The notes: generated by a model from the sequence alone, not told the origin. 5,754 nt of DNA from an uncultured Atopobium sp. (GCA_916720465.1 CAKARF010000060.1:1-5754), one strand, 5' to 3'; shown: positions 1 through 5,744, counted from the stretch's first letter. Made by a program: numbers and translations.

Positions 1-260
1 CACACTACGTTGCGTCGATCAATGGCGCCTTCATCTCTTTTGATGAAACCAAGCCTTGCCAGGTGCGAGGTACGATGAGTAATCGTAGGACGAAGAGCAC
101 TCTGATACTCGGCAATTTCTGAAGTCTTAACAGGGGCGCCCTTCACATTGAGGCGACACAAAATAGCAAACTCTTCAAACGTGAGTCGTCTGTTAGCAGG
201 TACCACTCTTCTGACTAAGTTGTAAGACCTGCGAATGGACATGTACTCGCGAAGTTCCAT
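1..260 (-). CDS. MarR-family transcriptional regulator, N-terminal part (cut by window edge)
   Basis: Reading the minus strand from the ATG at 258-260 gives 86 open codons that run off the window at position 1, so the C-terminus is missing. The start is well supported: GGAGG at 266-270 sits 5 nt upstream. The visible part begins MELREYMSIRRSYNLVRR (helical). It continues with a winged helix-turn-helix: TSEIAEY as the first HTH helix (about residues 46-52), LRPTITHRTSHLARLGFI as recognition helix plus following segment (about 57-74), and KRDEGAIDRRNV as the wing, whose D-x-R motif is typical of the MarR/SlyA/SarA superfamily. Members bind palindromic operators as dimers, often repress their own promoter and respond to small ligands or oxidation. 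One Cys (residue 35) is visible, but there is no basis for calling it a redox sensor. The target genes lie outside the window or are unknown. Family call is confident; subfamily is not. Confidence 0.85.
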   Translation of the reverse strand, partial: MELREYMSIRRSYNLVRRVVPANRRLTFEEFAILCRLNVKGAPVKTSEIAEYQSALRPTITHRTSHLARLGFIKRDEGAIDRRNVV

Positions 261-310
261 AGAGACCTCCACTCTTATGCCCGAACCATTTACTATTTGC
301 TCGCATAATG

Positions 311-339
311 AGTATACCCCTAAAAAACACGCATTAACA
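311..339 (-). promoter_or_regulatory. Candidate promoter of the MarR-type gene
   Basis: On the minus strand a TATACT box (316 down to 311) is a good -10 element. The hexamer 17 bp upstream, TGTTAA (339 down to 334), is a poor -35 match. Transcription would start near 304 and give a leader of about 45 nt before the start codon at 260. The -10 box overlaps a GTATAC palindrome (312-317), which might be part of an operator, but it is too short to argue for one. Confidence 0.4.
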
Positions 340-399
340 TGGGAACAAAACAATAGTTAGTTGCAAACATGTTAGAAAATTGTGTGTATATGACATAAA

Positions 400-420
400 A
401 ATAGCATTTTATATGCTGTT
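400..420. repeat. Inverted repeat, 8-bp arms with 5-nt loop
   Basis: The arms 400-407 (AATAGCAT) and 413-420 (ATGCTGTT) pair around a TTTTA-type loop, with one position that is U-G in plus-strand RNA and A-C in minus-strand RNA. On the minus strand the stem is followed by a T5 run, so a weak intrinsic terminator is possible in that direction. The stem is AT-rich and short. Its role is unknown. Confidence 0.4.
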
Positions 421-429
421 ATATAGAGA

Positions 430-460
430 AGAGATAATAAAAATTAATTTTATTATCTCT
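430..460. repeat. Perfect 13-bp inverted repeat, AT-rich hairpin
   Basis: The left arm AGAGATAATAAAA (430-442) and right arm TTTTATTATCTCT (448-460) are perfectly complementary around a 5-nt ATTAA loop. In plus-strand RNA the stem can extend to 427-463 through an A-U, a G-U and another A-U pair. Neither strand has a strong U run after it, since the plus strand has only TTTT then ATACATT. It could be a weak terminator, a protein-binding palindrome or a structural element in an unannotated transcript. Confidence 0.6.
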
Positions 461-479
461 TTTATACATTAAAAAAGTT

Positions 480-504
480 TTTACATAACGCAGAAATGTG
501 TAAA
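480..504. repeat. Short inverted repeat TTTACA...TGTAAA
   Basis: TTTACA (480-485) pairs with TGTAAA (499-504). The stem extends by a U-G pair in plus-strand RNA (486/498) and an A-U pair (487/497), leaving a loop of about 9 nt. TGTAAA/TTTACA half-sites are common in AT-rich DNA, so this may be chance. It is listed because it is one of a run of consecutive inverted repeats in this spacer. Confidence 0.3.
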
Positions 505-522
505 TTATCTGGAGGAATTCAC

Positions 523-561
523 AAAAGATACCGTACAAGTATTCAATACTCGCACGGTATC
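523..561 (-). terminator. Rho-independent terminator after argS
   Basis: The arms 527-542 and 546-561 form a 16-position stem with a TGA loop, starting 28 nt after the argS stop codon. On the minus strand the stem is followed by TTTT then GTGAATT. The two positions that mismatch as A-C on the plus strand (535/553 and 537/551) become G-U pairs in minus-strand RNA, so the hairpin is complete only in the direction of argS transcription. That asymmetry is the main support for the strand. The U run is short, so termination may be incomplete. Confidence 0.75.
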
Positions 562-589
562 ATGACAAAACAACATAGCTAGCTTTCGT

Positions 590-2434
590 TTACATTGCCT
601 CAGGAGCAGAAACGCCAATCAAGTTAAGGGCGATTGCAAGCACGCGACGGGTTGCATCACAAGCTGCAAGACGAGCCTTAGAAAGCTCCGCGTCAAGTGG
701 ACGTCCTTCAGAAGGAAGTACCTGGCAAACGGTATAGAATGCGTGGAACTGACCAGCAAGCTCTTCAATATAGTGCGTAATGCGGAATGGCGCCCTATCG
801 CGAGCACAACCCTCAACAAGACCTGGGAACTCAAAGAGTTTACGAGCAAGAGCCTGCTCGGCGGCATCAGAGAGCAGCCCAAGATCAACCTCAGAGCCAA
901 TAGCCTTATCTGCAACAGCGTCCATACCAAGAGCCTTTGCCTCATCAAGGTCAACGCCAGCAGCGCGGCGCAAAATAGAGCAAATACGCGCATGAGCATA
1001 CTGAACGTAATACACAGGGTTAGAACTGTCCTGACGCTTTACCTGCTCAATGTCAAAGTCAATCATCTGGTTGGAAGACTTTGAAACAAGGGTGTAGCGC
1101 GTTGCATCAACACCAACCTCGGCGAGAAGCTCGTCAAAGTGGATACCAGTTCCTTTGCGCTTAGACATTCTGACGGCAACGCCGTTTCTGAGCAGGTTAA
1201 CAAGCTGTCCAAGCAAAACCTCAAACTGAGTTGGGTAACCAAGAGCCGTTGCAGCAGAGCGAACACGCTGAATATAGCCGTGGTGATCCGCTCCCCAAAT
1301 ATCAATAACGTGGTCAACACGCTGGAACTTGTTCCAGTGGTACGCAACGTCGGAAGCAAAATAGGTATACTCGCCGTTTGTTTTGATAAGTACACGGTCT
1401 TTATCGTCACCAAAATCAGTAGAACGGAAGAACAGCGCCCCCTCGTCAGAACGATAGAGGTAGCCAAGCTTGTCAAGAGCATCAAGTGCGCGATCGACAG
1501 CGTCTTTACCCTGGTCATCCTTAACGTAGAGAGAACGCTCAGAGAACCACACATCAAAGTCGGCGCGAGCGTTGTGGCAGGTGTTTTTGATGGACTCAAG
1601 CATCATCTTGTAGCCGCGCTCACGGAACTCAACCATGCGCTCATCTTCGGACTTGTCTGCCCAGACCTCTCCGTCATTTTTGAGGAAGAAAAGTCCCAGG
1701 TCAACAATGTAATCTCCGGCGTATGCATTACCACCAAGAGAGTTAATGAACTCGTCAGTAAATGGATGCTCCTCGGGATGTGCATCCTCTTCATCTGCAA
1801 CGTAAGCATTACGATCTTCAGCCAACACCTGAGCGGCGGCGTCAGCGTCAATGCCGCGCTCCTGCATGATGTCAATAAGCTGCAGGTAACGCTTGGAGAT
1901 GGAGTGACCAAAGACATCCATCTGAGAGCCGTGATCGTTGACGTAGTACTCACGCTCAACTTCATAACCTGCAAATGCAAGAATGCGGCTCAGAGAATCT
2001 CCCAGTGCAGCCCAGCGACCGTGACCAATATGCAGAGGACCAACAGGGTTTGCAGAAACGTACTCTACCTGGACCTTCTGGCCAGCACCAAAGGTAGAAC
2101 GACCAAAGTCGGCGCCCTGCTCGCGAACGGTGTTAAAAATCTCATTGCCCGCAGCGGTAGATAGGTAGAAGTTTACAAAGCCAGGACCTGCAACTTCGAC
2201 ACGCTCAATCTGAGGGTCTGCGACAATATGAGCCACAAGAGCTGCAGCAATATCGCGAGGAGCCTTATGTGCCAGCTTTGCAGAACGCATTGCAACCGTA
2301 GAAGACCAGTCACCATTTGATGAGTCCTGTGGGCGCTCAAGTCCCACGTCATCAATCTGGAATTCAGGCAACTCACCCGCAGCCTGGGCATCTGCCAAGG
2401 CTTGACGTACAAGTTCCTCGATCTTCTCGCGCAT
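590..2434 (-). CDS. argS: Arginyl-tRNA synthetase
   Basis: This cytoplasmic class I aminoacyl-tRNA synthetase joins L-arginine to tRNA-Arg using ATP. The 614-residue product is complete and a little longer than the usual 550-600. Residues 1 to about 90 match the N-terminal additional domain that contacts the tRNA D-loop. The Rossmann catalytic core carries the HIGH signature as PVGPLHIGHGR (130-140), YVNDHGSQM (164-172) and GADHHGY (381-387), and the KMSKS loop as VRMSKRKG (421-428). The anticodon-binding helical (DALR) domain begins near NPVYYVQYAHARI (472-484), and the protein ends with the family-typical GVSAPEAM. The start is secure: AAAGGAGA on the minus strand lies 4 nt before ATG. It sits 80 bp downstream of pncB with no clear terminator between, so readthrough from pncB is possible. 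A hairpin terminator follows the TAA stop. Confidence 0.98.
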   Translation of the reverse strand: MREKIEELVRQALADAQAAGELPEFQIDDVGLERPQDSSNGDWSSTVAMRSAKLAHKAPRDIAAALVAHIVADPQIERVEVAGPGFVNFYLSTAAGNEIFNTVREQGADFGRSTFGAGQKVQVEYVSANPVGPLHIGHGRWAALGDSLSRILAFAGYEVEREYYVNDHGSQMDVFGHSISKRYLQLIDIMQERGIDADAAAQVLAEDRNAYVADEEDAHPEEHPFTDEFINSLGGNAYAGDYIVDLGLFFLKNDGEVWADKSEDERMVEFRERGYKMMLESIKNTCHNARADFDVWFSERSLYVKDDQGKDAVDRALDALDKLGYLYRSDEGALFFRSTDFGDDKDRVLIKTNGEYTYFASDVAYHWNKFQRVDHVIDIWGADHHGYIQRVRSAATALGYPTQFEVLLGQLVNLLRNGVAVRMSKRKGTGIHFDELLAEVGVDATRYTLVSKSSNQMIDFDIEQVKRQDSSNPVYYVQYAHARICSILRRAAGVDLDEAKALGMDAVADKAIGSEVDLGLLSDAAEQALARKLFEFPGLVEGCARDRAPFRITHYIEELAGQFHAFYTVCQVLPSEGRPLDAELSKARLAACDATRRVLAIALNLIGVSAPEAM

Positions 2435-2514
2435 GGTTCTCCTTTAAATTCAGTGCACGTGTGCAGCGTAATTACGTGATTGGTTGTGTAATTGGTTGTG
2501 TAGCTTCTAGAGGA
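2435..2514 (-). promoter_or_regulatory. argS leader: pncB-argS spacer with short repeats
   Basis: This 80-bp gap holds the argS ribosome binding site (AAAGGAGA, 2438-2445). It also holds an inverted repeat TGCAC-GT-GTGCA (2454-2465), a perfect 10-bp palindrome CGTAATTACG (2467-2476) and a 12-bp tandem repeat (2479-2502). I see no convincing -35/-10 pair, no T-box layout and no strong terminator for pncB. The palindromes are the size of operator half-sites and could bind a regulator of argS, but nothing in the window identifies it. Confidence 0.35.
2479..2502. repeat. Perfect 12-bp tandem duplication
   Basis: The unit ATTGGTTGTGTA occurs twice head to tail (2479-2490 and 2491-2502) with no mismatch. 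On the argS sense strand it reads TACACAACCAAT twice, 45-68 nt upstream of the argS start codon. It may be a recent slippage duplication or a pair of protein-binding sites. Confidence 0.8.
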
Positions 2515-4011
2515 CTACTCGGTTTCCTCGGAAGATTTTACCTGATGTTGAGCGGCAAGCTCGTGGCGCAAATTGGCCAGACCGCGCTCAAGACCCACAG
2601 GATAAATCTGAGGATTCAGGAAGCGCGTGTATGCCGCATCCAGGCGCATGAGCGCAGCATGGCAGCGGTCGCGAGCAACCTCAATGGACTCGCTCTCCCC
2701 TACGCGCTTGCCACCTTCTACCAGCCTTACCATCAGTTCGCGAGAAGTTCCTTCAAGCTTGTGAGTAGAGTATGGATCAATGATGTCTACCACGGTTGCC
2801 TTAGACTCTGGATTCTTGGTGACCAGATAATCTGGGTCAAAAATCATGTCGCCGGCAGGGCAGCCATTTGCATCGTAGAAGCGTCGGATATGCTGAATGC
2901 CAGGAACGGTGCGCTTGTAGGCCATCTCGGACAGCTTGATAACAGGAGTCCAAGGCTCAGAAGCAGACTGACGACGTGCGGTTAGCTTATAGACGCCGCC
3001 AAGCGATGGCTGAGGATCGCAGGTAGCAAGCTTAGTGCCAACACCAAAAGCATCAATAGGTGCACCCTGAGCAAAGAGCGACTGGATAGTGTACTCGTCA
3101 AGATCGTTTGAAACGGAAATCTTGATGTAAGGAAGACCAGCCTCATCAAACGCCTTGCGAGCTTCCTTGGAAAGACGTGCAAGGTCTCCGGAGTCAATAC
3201 GGACAGCGCCCAGGCGCTCACCGCGCTCCTCCATCTCTTTTGCCACGATGATGGCGTTCTTAATGCCCTCGTGAACATCATAGGTATCAAGCAGTAGTGC
3301 GCAGTTGGTAGGACTAGACTTTGCAAACGCCCTAAAGGCATCAAGCTCGGTGTCAAACGACATTACCCAAGAGTGTGCGTGGGTACCAAAAACAGGAATG
3401 CCGTAAATTTTGCCAGCAAGAACATTTGAAGTGCTCGAAGCACCAGCAATATAAGAGGCGCGAGCAACTGCCAGACCGCCGTCTGGGCCCTGAGCACGGC
3501 GCAGGCCAAAGTCAGAGACAGGATTGCCCTGAGCAGCCTTGATAACGCGAGCGCACTTAGTTGCTGCCAAAGTCTGGAAGTTTACCAGGTTGAGCAAAGC
3601 GGTCTCAATGAGCTGGCAATCAACAATGGAACCCTCAACGCGAACCATAGGCTCACGTGGGAAAACAAGCTCTCCCTCGGGGATTGCGTCAATAGTTACA
3701 TTGAGCTTATGGTTGCGCAAAAACTCCAAAAACGCTGGCTTAAAGAGACGGCCGCCACCAGGAGAGTTAATGCTTGCTAGGTAGTCGATGTCGTCATCTT
3801 CAAAGATAAAATTCTCAACTAACTCAGCAATTTGACCGGTACCACAAGAAATGGCAAAGCCGCCATTAAAGGGGTTCTCGCGGAAAAATGCAGTAAAGCA
3901 CGCCTCCGCATCAACAAGACCAGCTTCCCAATAGCCCTGAGCCATTGTGAGCTCATACAAGTCTGTATTAAGGCTAACATCTGAGGGTTTGGTACGATCA
4001 GTGAGTGACAT
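2515..4011 (-). CDS. pncB: Nicotinate phosphoribosyltransferase
   Basis: This enzyme converts nicotinate and PRPP to nicotinate mononucleotide, driven by ATP hydrolysis, as the entry step of NAD salvage (Preiss-Handler route) in the cytoplasm. At 498 residues it has a normal length for the bacterial family. Visible signatures are TDLYELTMAQGYW near the N-terminus (16-28), SDFGLRRAQGPDGG in the substrate-binding region (166-179), GTHAHSWVM (209-217) with the histidines where the family's phosphorylated His is expected, RIDSGD (271-276) and FGVGTKL (322-328), the last two contributing to phosphate binding in the barrel. The last 15 or so residues are polar and probably disordered. The ATG at 4009-4011 is the natural start, but its ribosome binding site is weak (AAAGAG on the minus strand, about 8 nt upstream). 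A 60-bp gap separates it from the membrane-protein gene upstream, with no terminator visible, so co-transcription is plausible. Confidence 0.97.
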   Translation of the reverse strand: MSLTDRTKPSDVSLNTDLYELTMAQGYWEAGLVDAEACFTAFFRENPFNGGFAISCGTGQIAELVENFIFEDDDIDYLASINSPGGGRLFKPAFLEFLRNHKLNVTIDAIPEGELVFPREPMVRVEGSIVDCQLIETALLNLVNFQTLAATKCARVIKAAQGNPVSDFGLRRAQGPDGGLAVARASYIAGASSTSNVLAGKIYGIPVFGTHAHSWVMSFDTELDAFRAFAKSSPTNCALLLDTYDVHEGIKNAIIVAKEMEERGERLGAVRIDSGDLARLSKEARKAFDEAGLPYIKISVSNDLDEYTIQSLFAQGAPIDAFGVGTKLATCDPQPSLGGVYKLTARRQSASEPWTPVIKLSEMAYKRTVPGIQHIRRFYDANGCPAGDMIFDPDYLVTKNPESKATVVDIIDPYSTHKLEGTSRELMVRLVEGGKRVGESESIEVARDRCHAALMRLDAAYTRFLNPQIYPVGLERGLANLRHELAAQHQVKSSEETE

Positions 4012-4071
4012 AGTTGCTCTTTTCGATTGGTCAAAAACTGACGGTGAGACGATATATCTAGAGTAGCAGTC
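4012..4071 (-). other. Short spacer upstream of pncB, possible weak promoter
   Basis: On the minus strand a TTGTAA (4077 down to 4072) is followed 15 nt later by TATATC (4056 down to 4051). The spacing is short and the -10 match mediocre, so a pncB promoter is possible but unproven. The 8-bp palindrome GATATATC (4051-4058) overlaps it. No terminator hairpin for the upstream gene is visible. Confidence 0.25.
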
Positions 4072-4488
4072 TTACAAAATAAATTGGCTTACAACAAAAA
4101 TAACTGCGAGAATTACCACAGTTCCAATAACAATTTTTTGCCCCAGAGGCATTCTGATGTCTTCGTCGTCCTCATCGGGCTCCATAAGGGCGCGGCCTTT
4201 GGCGCGCTGCTCCTGAATGCGACGAATCTGCTCGGCTTCCTGCTGAGCCGCTTTGCGTGCGGCGCGCTGCTGAGCTGCAGCAAGTTGAACATCTTCGGCG
4301 GCGGCTGCCTCCGCCTCTGCTTGCGCTGCTGCTTGGGCTGCACGGGTCTTCTCGGCACGAAGCGCCTCGAGCTCAGCGCGTTCCTTCTCTGCGCGAAGGG
4401 CTTCGAGCTCAGCGCGCTCCGCGTCCGTGAGCGCCGCCACCTGTGGCGCTGGGGTGGTTTGGAGCTCTTCGGGTTTCTCGACAGACAT
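4072..4488 (-). CDS. Small tail-anchored coiled-coil membrane protein, function unknown
   Basis: I do not recognise this 138-residue protein by family. Its architecture is clear. A short Pro/Thr/Glu-rich N-terminus is followed by a long Ala/Glu/Arg/Lys/Gln-rich region (about residues 22-100) expected to form one charged helix or coiled coil, then an acidic stretch MEPDEDDEDIR (102-112) and a single hydrophobic segment (about 118-137) ending at the C-terminus. There is no signal peptide, so a tail-anchored topology with the helix in the cytoplasm is likely. Residues 24-35 and 36-47 are an exact duplicate of ERAELEALRAEK. The ATG lies 2 nt after the stop codon of the radical SAM gene and uses GAGGAG within that gene's last codons as its ribosome binding site, which implies translational coupling. 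The low-complexity composition means sequence matches could mislead. It may be a scaffold or membrane tether, but that is only a guess from shape. Confidence 0.8.
   Translation of the reverse strand: MSVEKPEELQTTPAPQVAALTDAERAELEALRAEKERAELEALRAEKTRAAQAAAQAEAEAAAAEDVQLAAAQQRAARKAAQQEAEQIRRIQEQRAKGRALMEPDEDDEDIRMPLGQKIVIGTVVILAVIFVVSQFIL
4348..4419 (-). repeat. 36-bp in-frame tandem repeat encoding two identical 12-residue units
   Basis: Units at 4384-4419 and 4348-4383 each encode ERAELEALRAEK. The DNA copies match at 31 of 36 positions and all five differences are synonymous, so the protein repeat is exact although the DNA has drifted. It lies at the start of the predicted coiled coil. Confidence 0.9.
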
Positions 4489-4490
4489 GG

Positions 4491-5546
4491 TTACTCCTCG
4501 GTTGGTGTATCGGGGATGCTCGTGGTGGTAAGTGCGTCGGCGTTGCCAGCAGCGCCGGAGCCGTCGGCGATGACGCGAGCCGAGCGAAGCTTGAGCGCGG
4601 GACCTTCAACTCCCGTTGCATCAAAGGCCGGAACAAAACTCTCGGAGACCGTTCCGCCCTCCTGCCACCACAGGTTCTCAAAGCCCAGGTCATCCGCATG
4701 ACAGAGCACCAACTCGTACTCCTCGTCAGAAAGCGTCCCAGAAAGTGGACCGCCAGCCGCACGCATGCGCTCGTTGGGCGTGTACTGATTCATGATTGAT
4801 ACGTCTACATCATTATGACAAAGATTCCAGACGCGGTTGAGCACCTCGCAGGAATCGTCTGCGTGCGTAGGCATGACCAGATGGCGCACGATAATGCCTT
4901 GCAGCATGCGTCCGTCATCATCCAGCTTGCGCCCGCCACGGCTCATCACCGAGTCATGCATGACTTCAAGCGCGGCCATGGACATCTTTGGATAATCCGC
5001 CGCGTACGAGAGCTCTTTTGCCAGCTGAGGATCTGCATACTTGACGTCCGTCAGCCAAATATCAATGACGTCCGAGACTTTCTGCACCACCTCTGACAGC
5101 TCATATCCCGAGGTATTGCACACAATCGGAAGTGTGAGCCCCGCCTCTTTTGCCAGCGTTACCGCCTCAATAATGTGTGGCGAGAAGTGCAGTGGAGTCA
5201 CAAGGTTAATGTTAAGTGCGCCCTGAGCTTGGAGTTCAAGCATCATCTGAGCAAGGCGTTCGGTTGTGACAGGCTTGCCAAAACCCTCCTGCGAGATCTG
5301 ATGGTTCTGACAGAACACGCATCTAAGCGGACAGCCAGTGAAAAAGATGGCACCCGAACCAGCCTCGCCAGAAATGGGAGGCTCCTCCCAAAAGTGCAGT
5401 GCAGAGCGAGCTACACGAATGGTGCTTGAAGCGCCACAAAGACCTGCTTTACCAGCGTTTCTTTGAGCATGGCAACGCCTTGGGCAGAGTTCGCAGACGT
5501 CGTAGGCAGAAAACGTAAGGGTATGAGGTGATGGTGCGCTACCCAA
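4491..5546 (-). CDS. PflX-like radical SAM protein (pyruvate formate-lyase activase-related)
   Basis: The 351-residue product has the radical SAM signature CxxxCxxC as GCPLRCVFCQNHQIS (71-85; Cys72, Cys76, Cys79), which binds a [4Fe-4S] cluster and cleaves S-adenosylmethionine. Before it lies a second cysteine set, CELCPRRC (18-25) plus Cys37 in GKAGLCGA. This layout matches the PflX/COG1313 group, related to pyruvate formate-lyase activating enzymes but with no firmly assigned substrate. NINLVTPLHFSPHI (112-125), CNTSGYE (143-149) and IWLTDVKYAD (163-172) fit the barrel strands of that group. The start is TTG (5544-5546): GGGAGG at 5557-5562 lies 10 nt upstream, no in-frame ATG or GTG precedes it, and the next Met (101) would lose all the cysteines. 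Residues from about 309 form an Ala/Ser/Thr-rich tail that looks disordered and added to the usual family end. Substrate is unknown; no glycyl radical enzyme is in the window. Confidence 0.9.
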   Translation of the reverse strand: MGSAPSPHTLTFSAYDVCELCPRRCHAQRNAGKAGLCGASSTIRVARSALHFWEEPPISGEAGSGAIFFTGCPLRCVFCQNHQISQEGFGKPVTTERLAQMMLELQAQGALNINLVTPLHFSPHIIEAVTLAKEAGLTLPIVCNTSGYELSEVVQKVSDVIDIWLTDVKYADPQLAKELSYAADYPKMSMAALEVMHDSVMSRGGRKLDDDGRMLQGIIVRHLVMPTHADDSCEVLNRVWNLCHNDVDVSIMNQYTPNERMRAAGGPLSGTLSDEEYELVLCHADDLGFENLWWQEGGTVSESFVPAFDATGVEGPALKLRSARVIADGSGAAGNADALTTTSIPDTPTEE

Positions 5547-5567
5547 GGGTTTCTCGCCTCCCGTCGT

Positions 5568-5583
5568 ATCTGCCCAGGCAGAT
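5568..5583. repeat. Perfect inverted repeat just upstream of the radical SAM gene's ribosome binding site
   Basis: ATCTGCC (5568-5574) and GGCAGAT (5577-5583) are perfectly complementary across a 2-bp centre. As RNA it could form a 6-bp hairpin with a CUGG loop only 5 nt before the GGGAGG site; as DNA it is a 16-bp palindrome of operator size. It lies between the tRNA terminator and the gene, where a promoter or regulatory site would be expected. Confidence 0.6.
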
Positions 5584-5591
5584 GGTGGTAT

Positions 5592-5616
5592 AAAAAACGC
5601 GCAGGGTCTCTGCGCG
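5592..5616 (-). terminator. Rho-independent terminator after tRNA-Ala
   Basis: On the minus strand the arms CGCGCAG (5616 down to 5610) and CTGCGCG (5604 down to 5598) form a 7-bp GC-rich stem with a 5-nt AGACC loop, followed directly by six T (5597 down to 5592). A G-U pair can add an eighth position. It begins 11 nt after the tRNA's CCA end, so the tRNA appears to be a separate transcription unit. Confidence 0.9.
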
Positions 5617-5627
5617 CGTCAAAGTCA

Positions 5628-5703
5628 TGGTGGAGATAAAGGGATTCGAACCCTCGGCCTCTGCCTTGCGAAGGCAGCGCTCTCCCAACTGAGCTATATC
5701 CCC
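5628..5703 (-). tRNA. tRNA-Ala, anticodon CGC
   Basis: The 76-nt minus-strand sequence folds as a standard cloverleaf. The acceptor stem is GGGGATA/TATCTCC and the D arm starts with GCTC and ends with GAGC. The anticodon arm is CTGCC-TTCGCAA-GGCAG, followed by a T arm GAGGG-TTCGAAT-CCCTT and discriminator A73. Anticodon CGC (5668-5670) reads GCG. The third acceptor pair is G3:U70, the main identity element for alanyl-tRNA synthetase, which confirms the amino acid. The 3' CCA is encoded (5628-5630). No intron or mismatch was seen. Confidence 0.97.
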
Positions 5704-5715
5704 GTTGCGGTACTT

Positions 5716-5744
5716 ATTGTGGCAATCAGGGGCAGGTATGTCAA
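5716..5744 (-). promoter_or_regulatory. Promoter of tRNA-Ala
   Basis: On the minus strand a perfect TTGACA -35 box (5744 down to 5739) is followed, after 17 bp, by CACAAT (5721 down to 5716), which matches four of six -10 consensus bases including the AAT end. The expected start, about 7 nt further on near 5709, would leave a leader of roughly 6 nt before the mature 5' end at 5703, a normal layout for a tRNA gene. Confidence 0.75.

Larger units (their letters stand above)
261..589. other. AT-rich intergenic region with several inverted repeats, no gene
   Basis: This 329-bp gap between argS and the MarR-type gene has no convincing coding sequence. It is markedly richer in A and T than its flanks, especially from about 340 to 510. 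From low to high coordinates it contains the ribosome binding site and candidate promoter of the regulator, a short imperfect palindrome around ACATGT (364-375), hairpins at 400-420, 430-460 and 480-504, an A6-G-T5 tract (471-482), and the argS terminator. A GGAGG at 511-515 on the plus strand looks like a ribosome binding site but no start codon follows at usable distance. Small open stretches such as ATG at 413 (19 codons) and ATG at 496 (28 codons) lack a ribosome binding site and look accidental. Confidence 0.6.

Noticed and set aside
496..582. Possible 28-codon plus-strand peptide gene starting at ATG 496
   Set aside because: No ribosome binding site precedes the ATG, and it runs through the argS terminator hairpin. 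The GGAGG at 511-515 lies inside it with no start codon at suitable distance.
1139..2164. Long plus-strand open frame of 341 codons opposite argS
   Set aside because: It is wholly antisense to a certain argS gene, has no recognisable domain, and reflects that gene's codon pattern read on the opposite strand.
2435..2514. T-box riboswitch upstream of argS
   Set aside because: The 80-bp spacer is too short, and neither the conserved T-box sequence nor a terminator/antiterminator pair is present.
2317..2985. Plus-strand open frame of 222 codons spanning the argS-pncB boundary
   Set aside because: It overlaps two certain genes in antisense, shows no family motif, and crosses their intergenic spacer including the tandem repeat.
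4348..4419. CRISPR or microsatellite-like array
   Set aside because: There are only two contiguous in-frame units without spacers, and they encode a coiled-coil repeat.
4084..4701. Plus-strand open frame of 205 codons with Leu/Cys-rich stretches opposite the coiled-coil gene
   Set aside because: The Leu/Cys-rich translation is the mirror image of Ala/Glu/Gln/Lys-rich codons on the sense strand. The sense gene has a ribosome binding site, operon placement and a membrane anchor.
5628..5703. tRNA gene as an attachment site for an integrated element
   Set aside because: No duplicated tRNA 3' end, integrase or phage-like gene appears in the window; the flanking genes are ordinary chromosomal genes.
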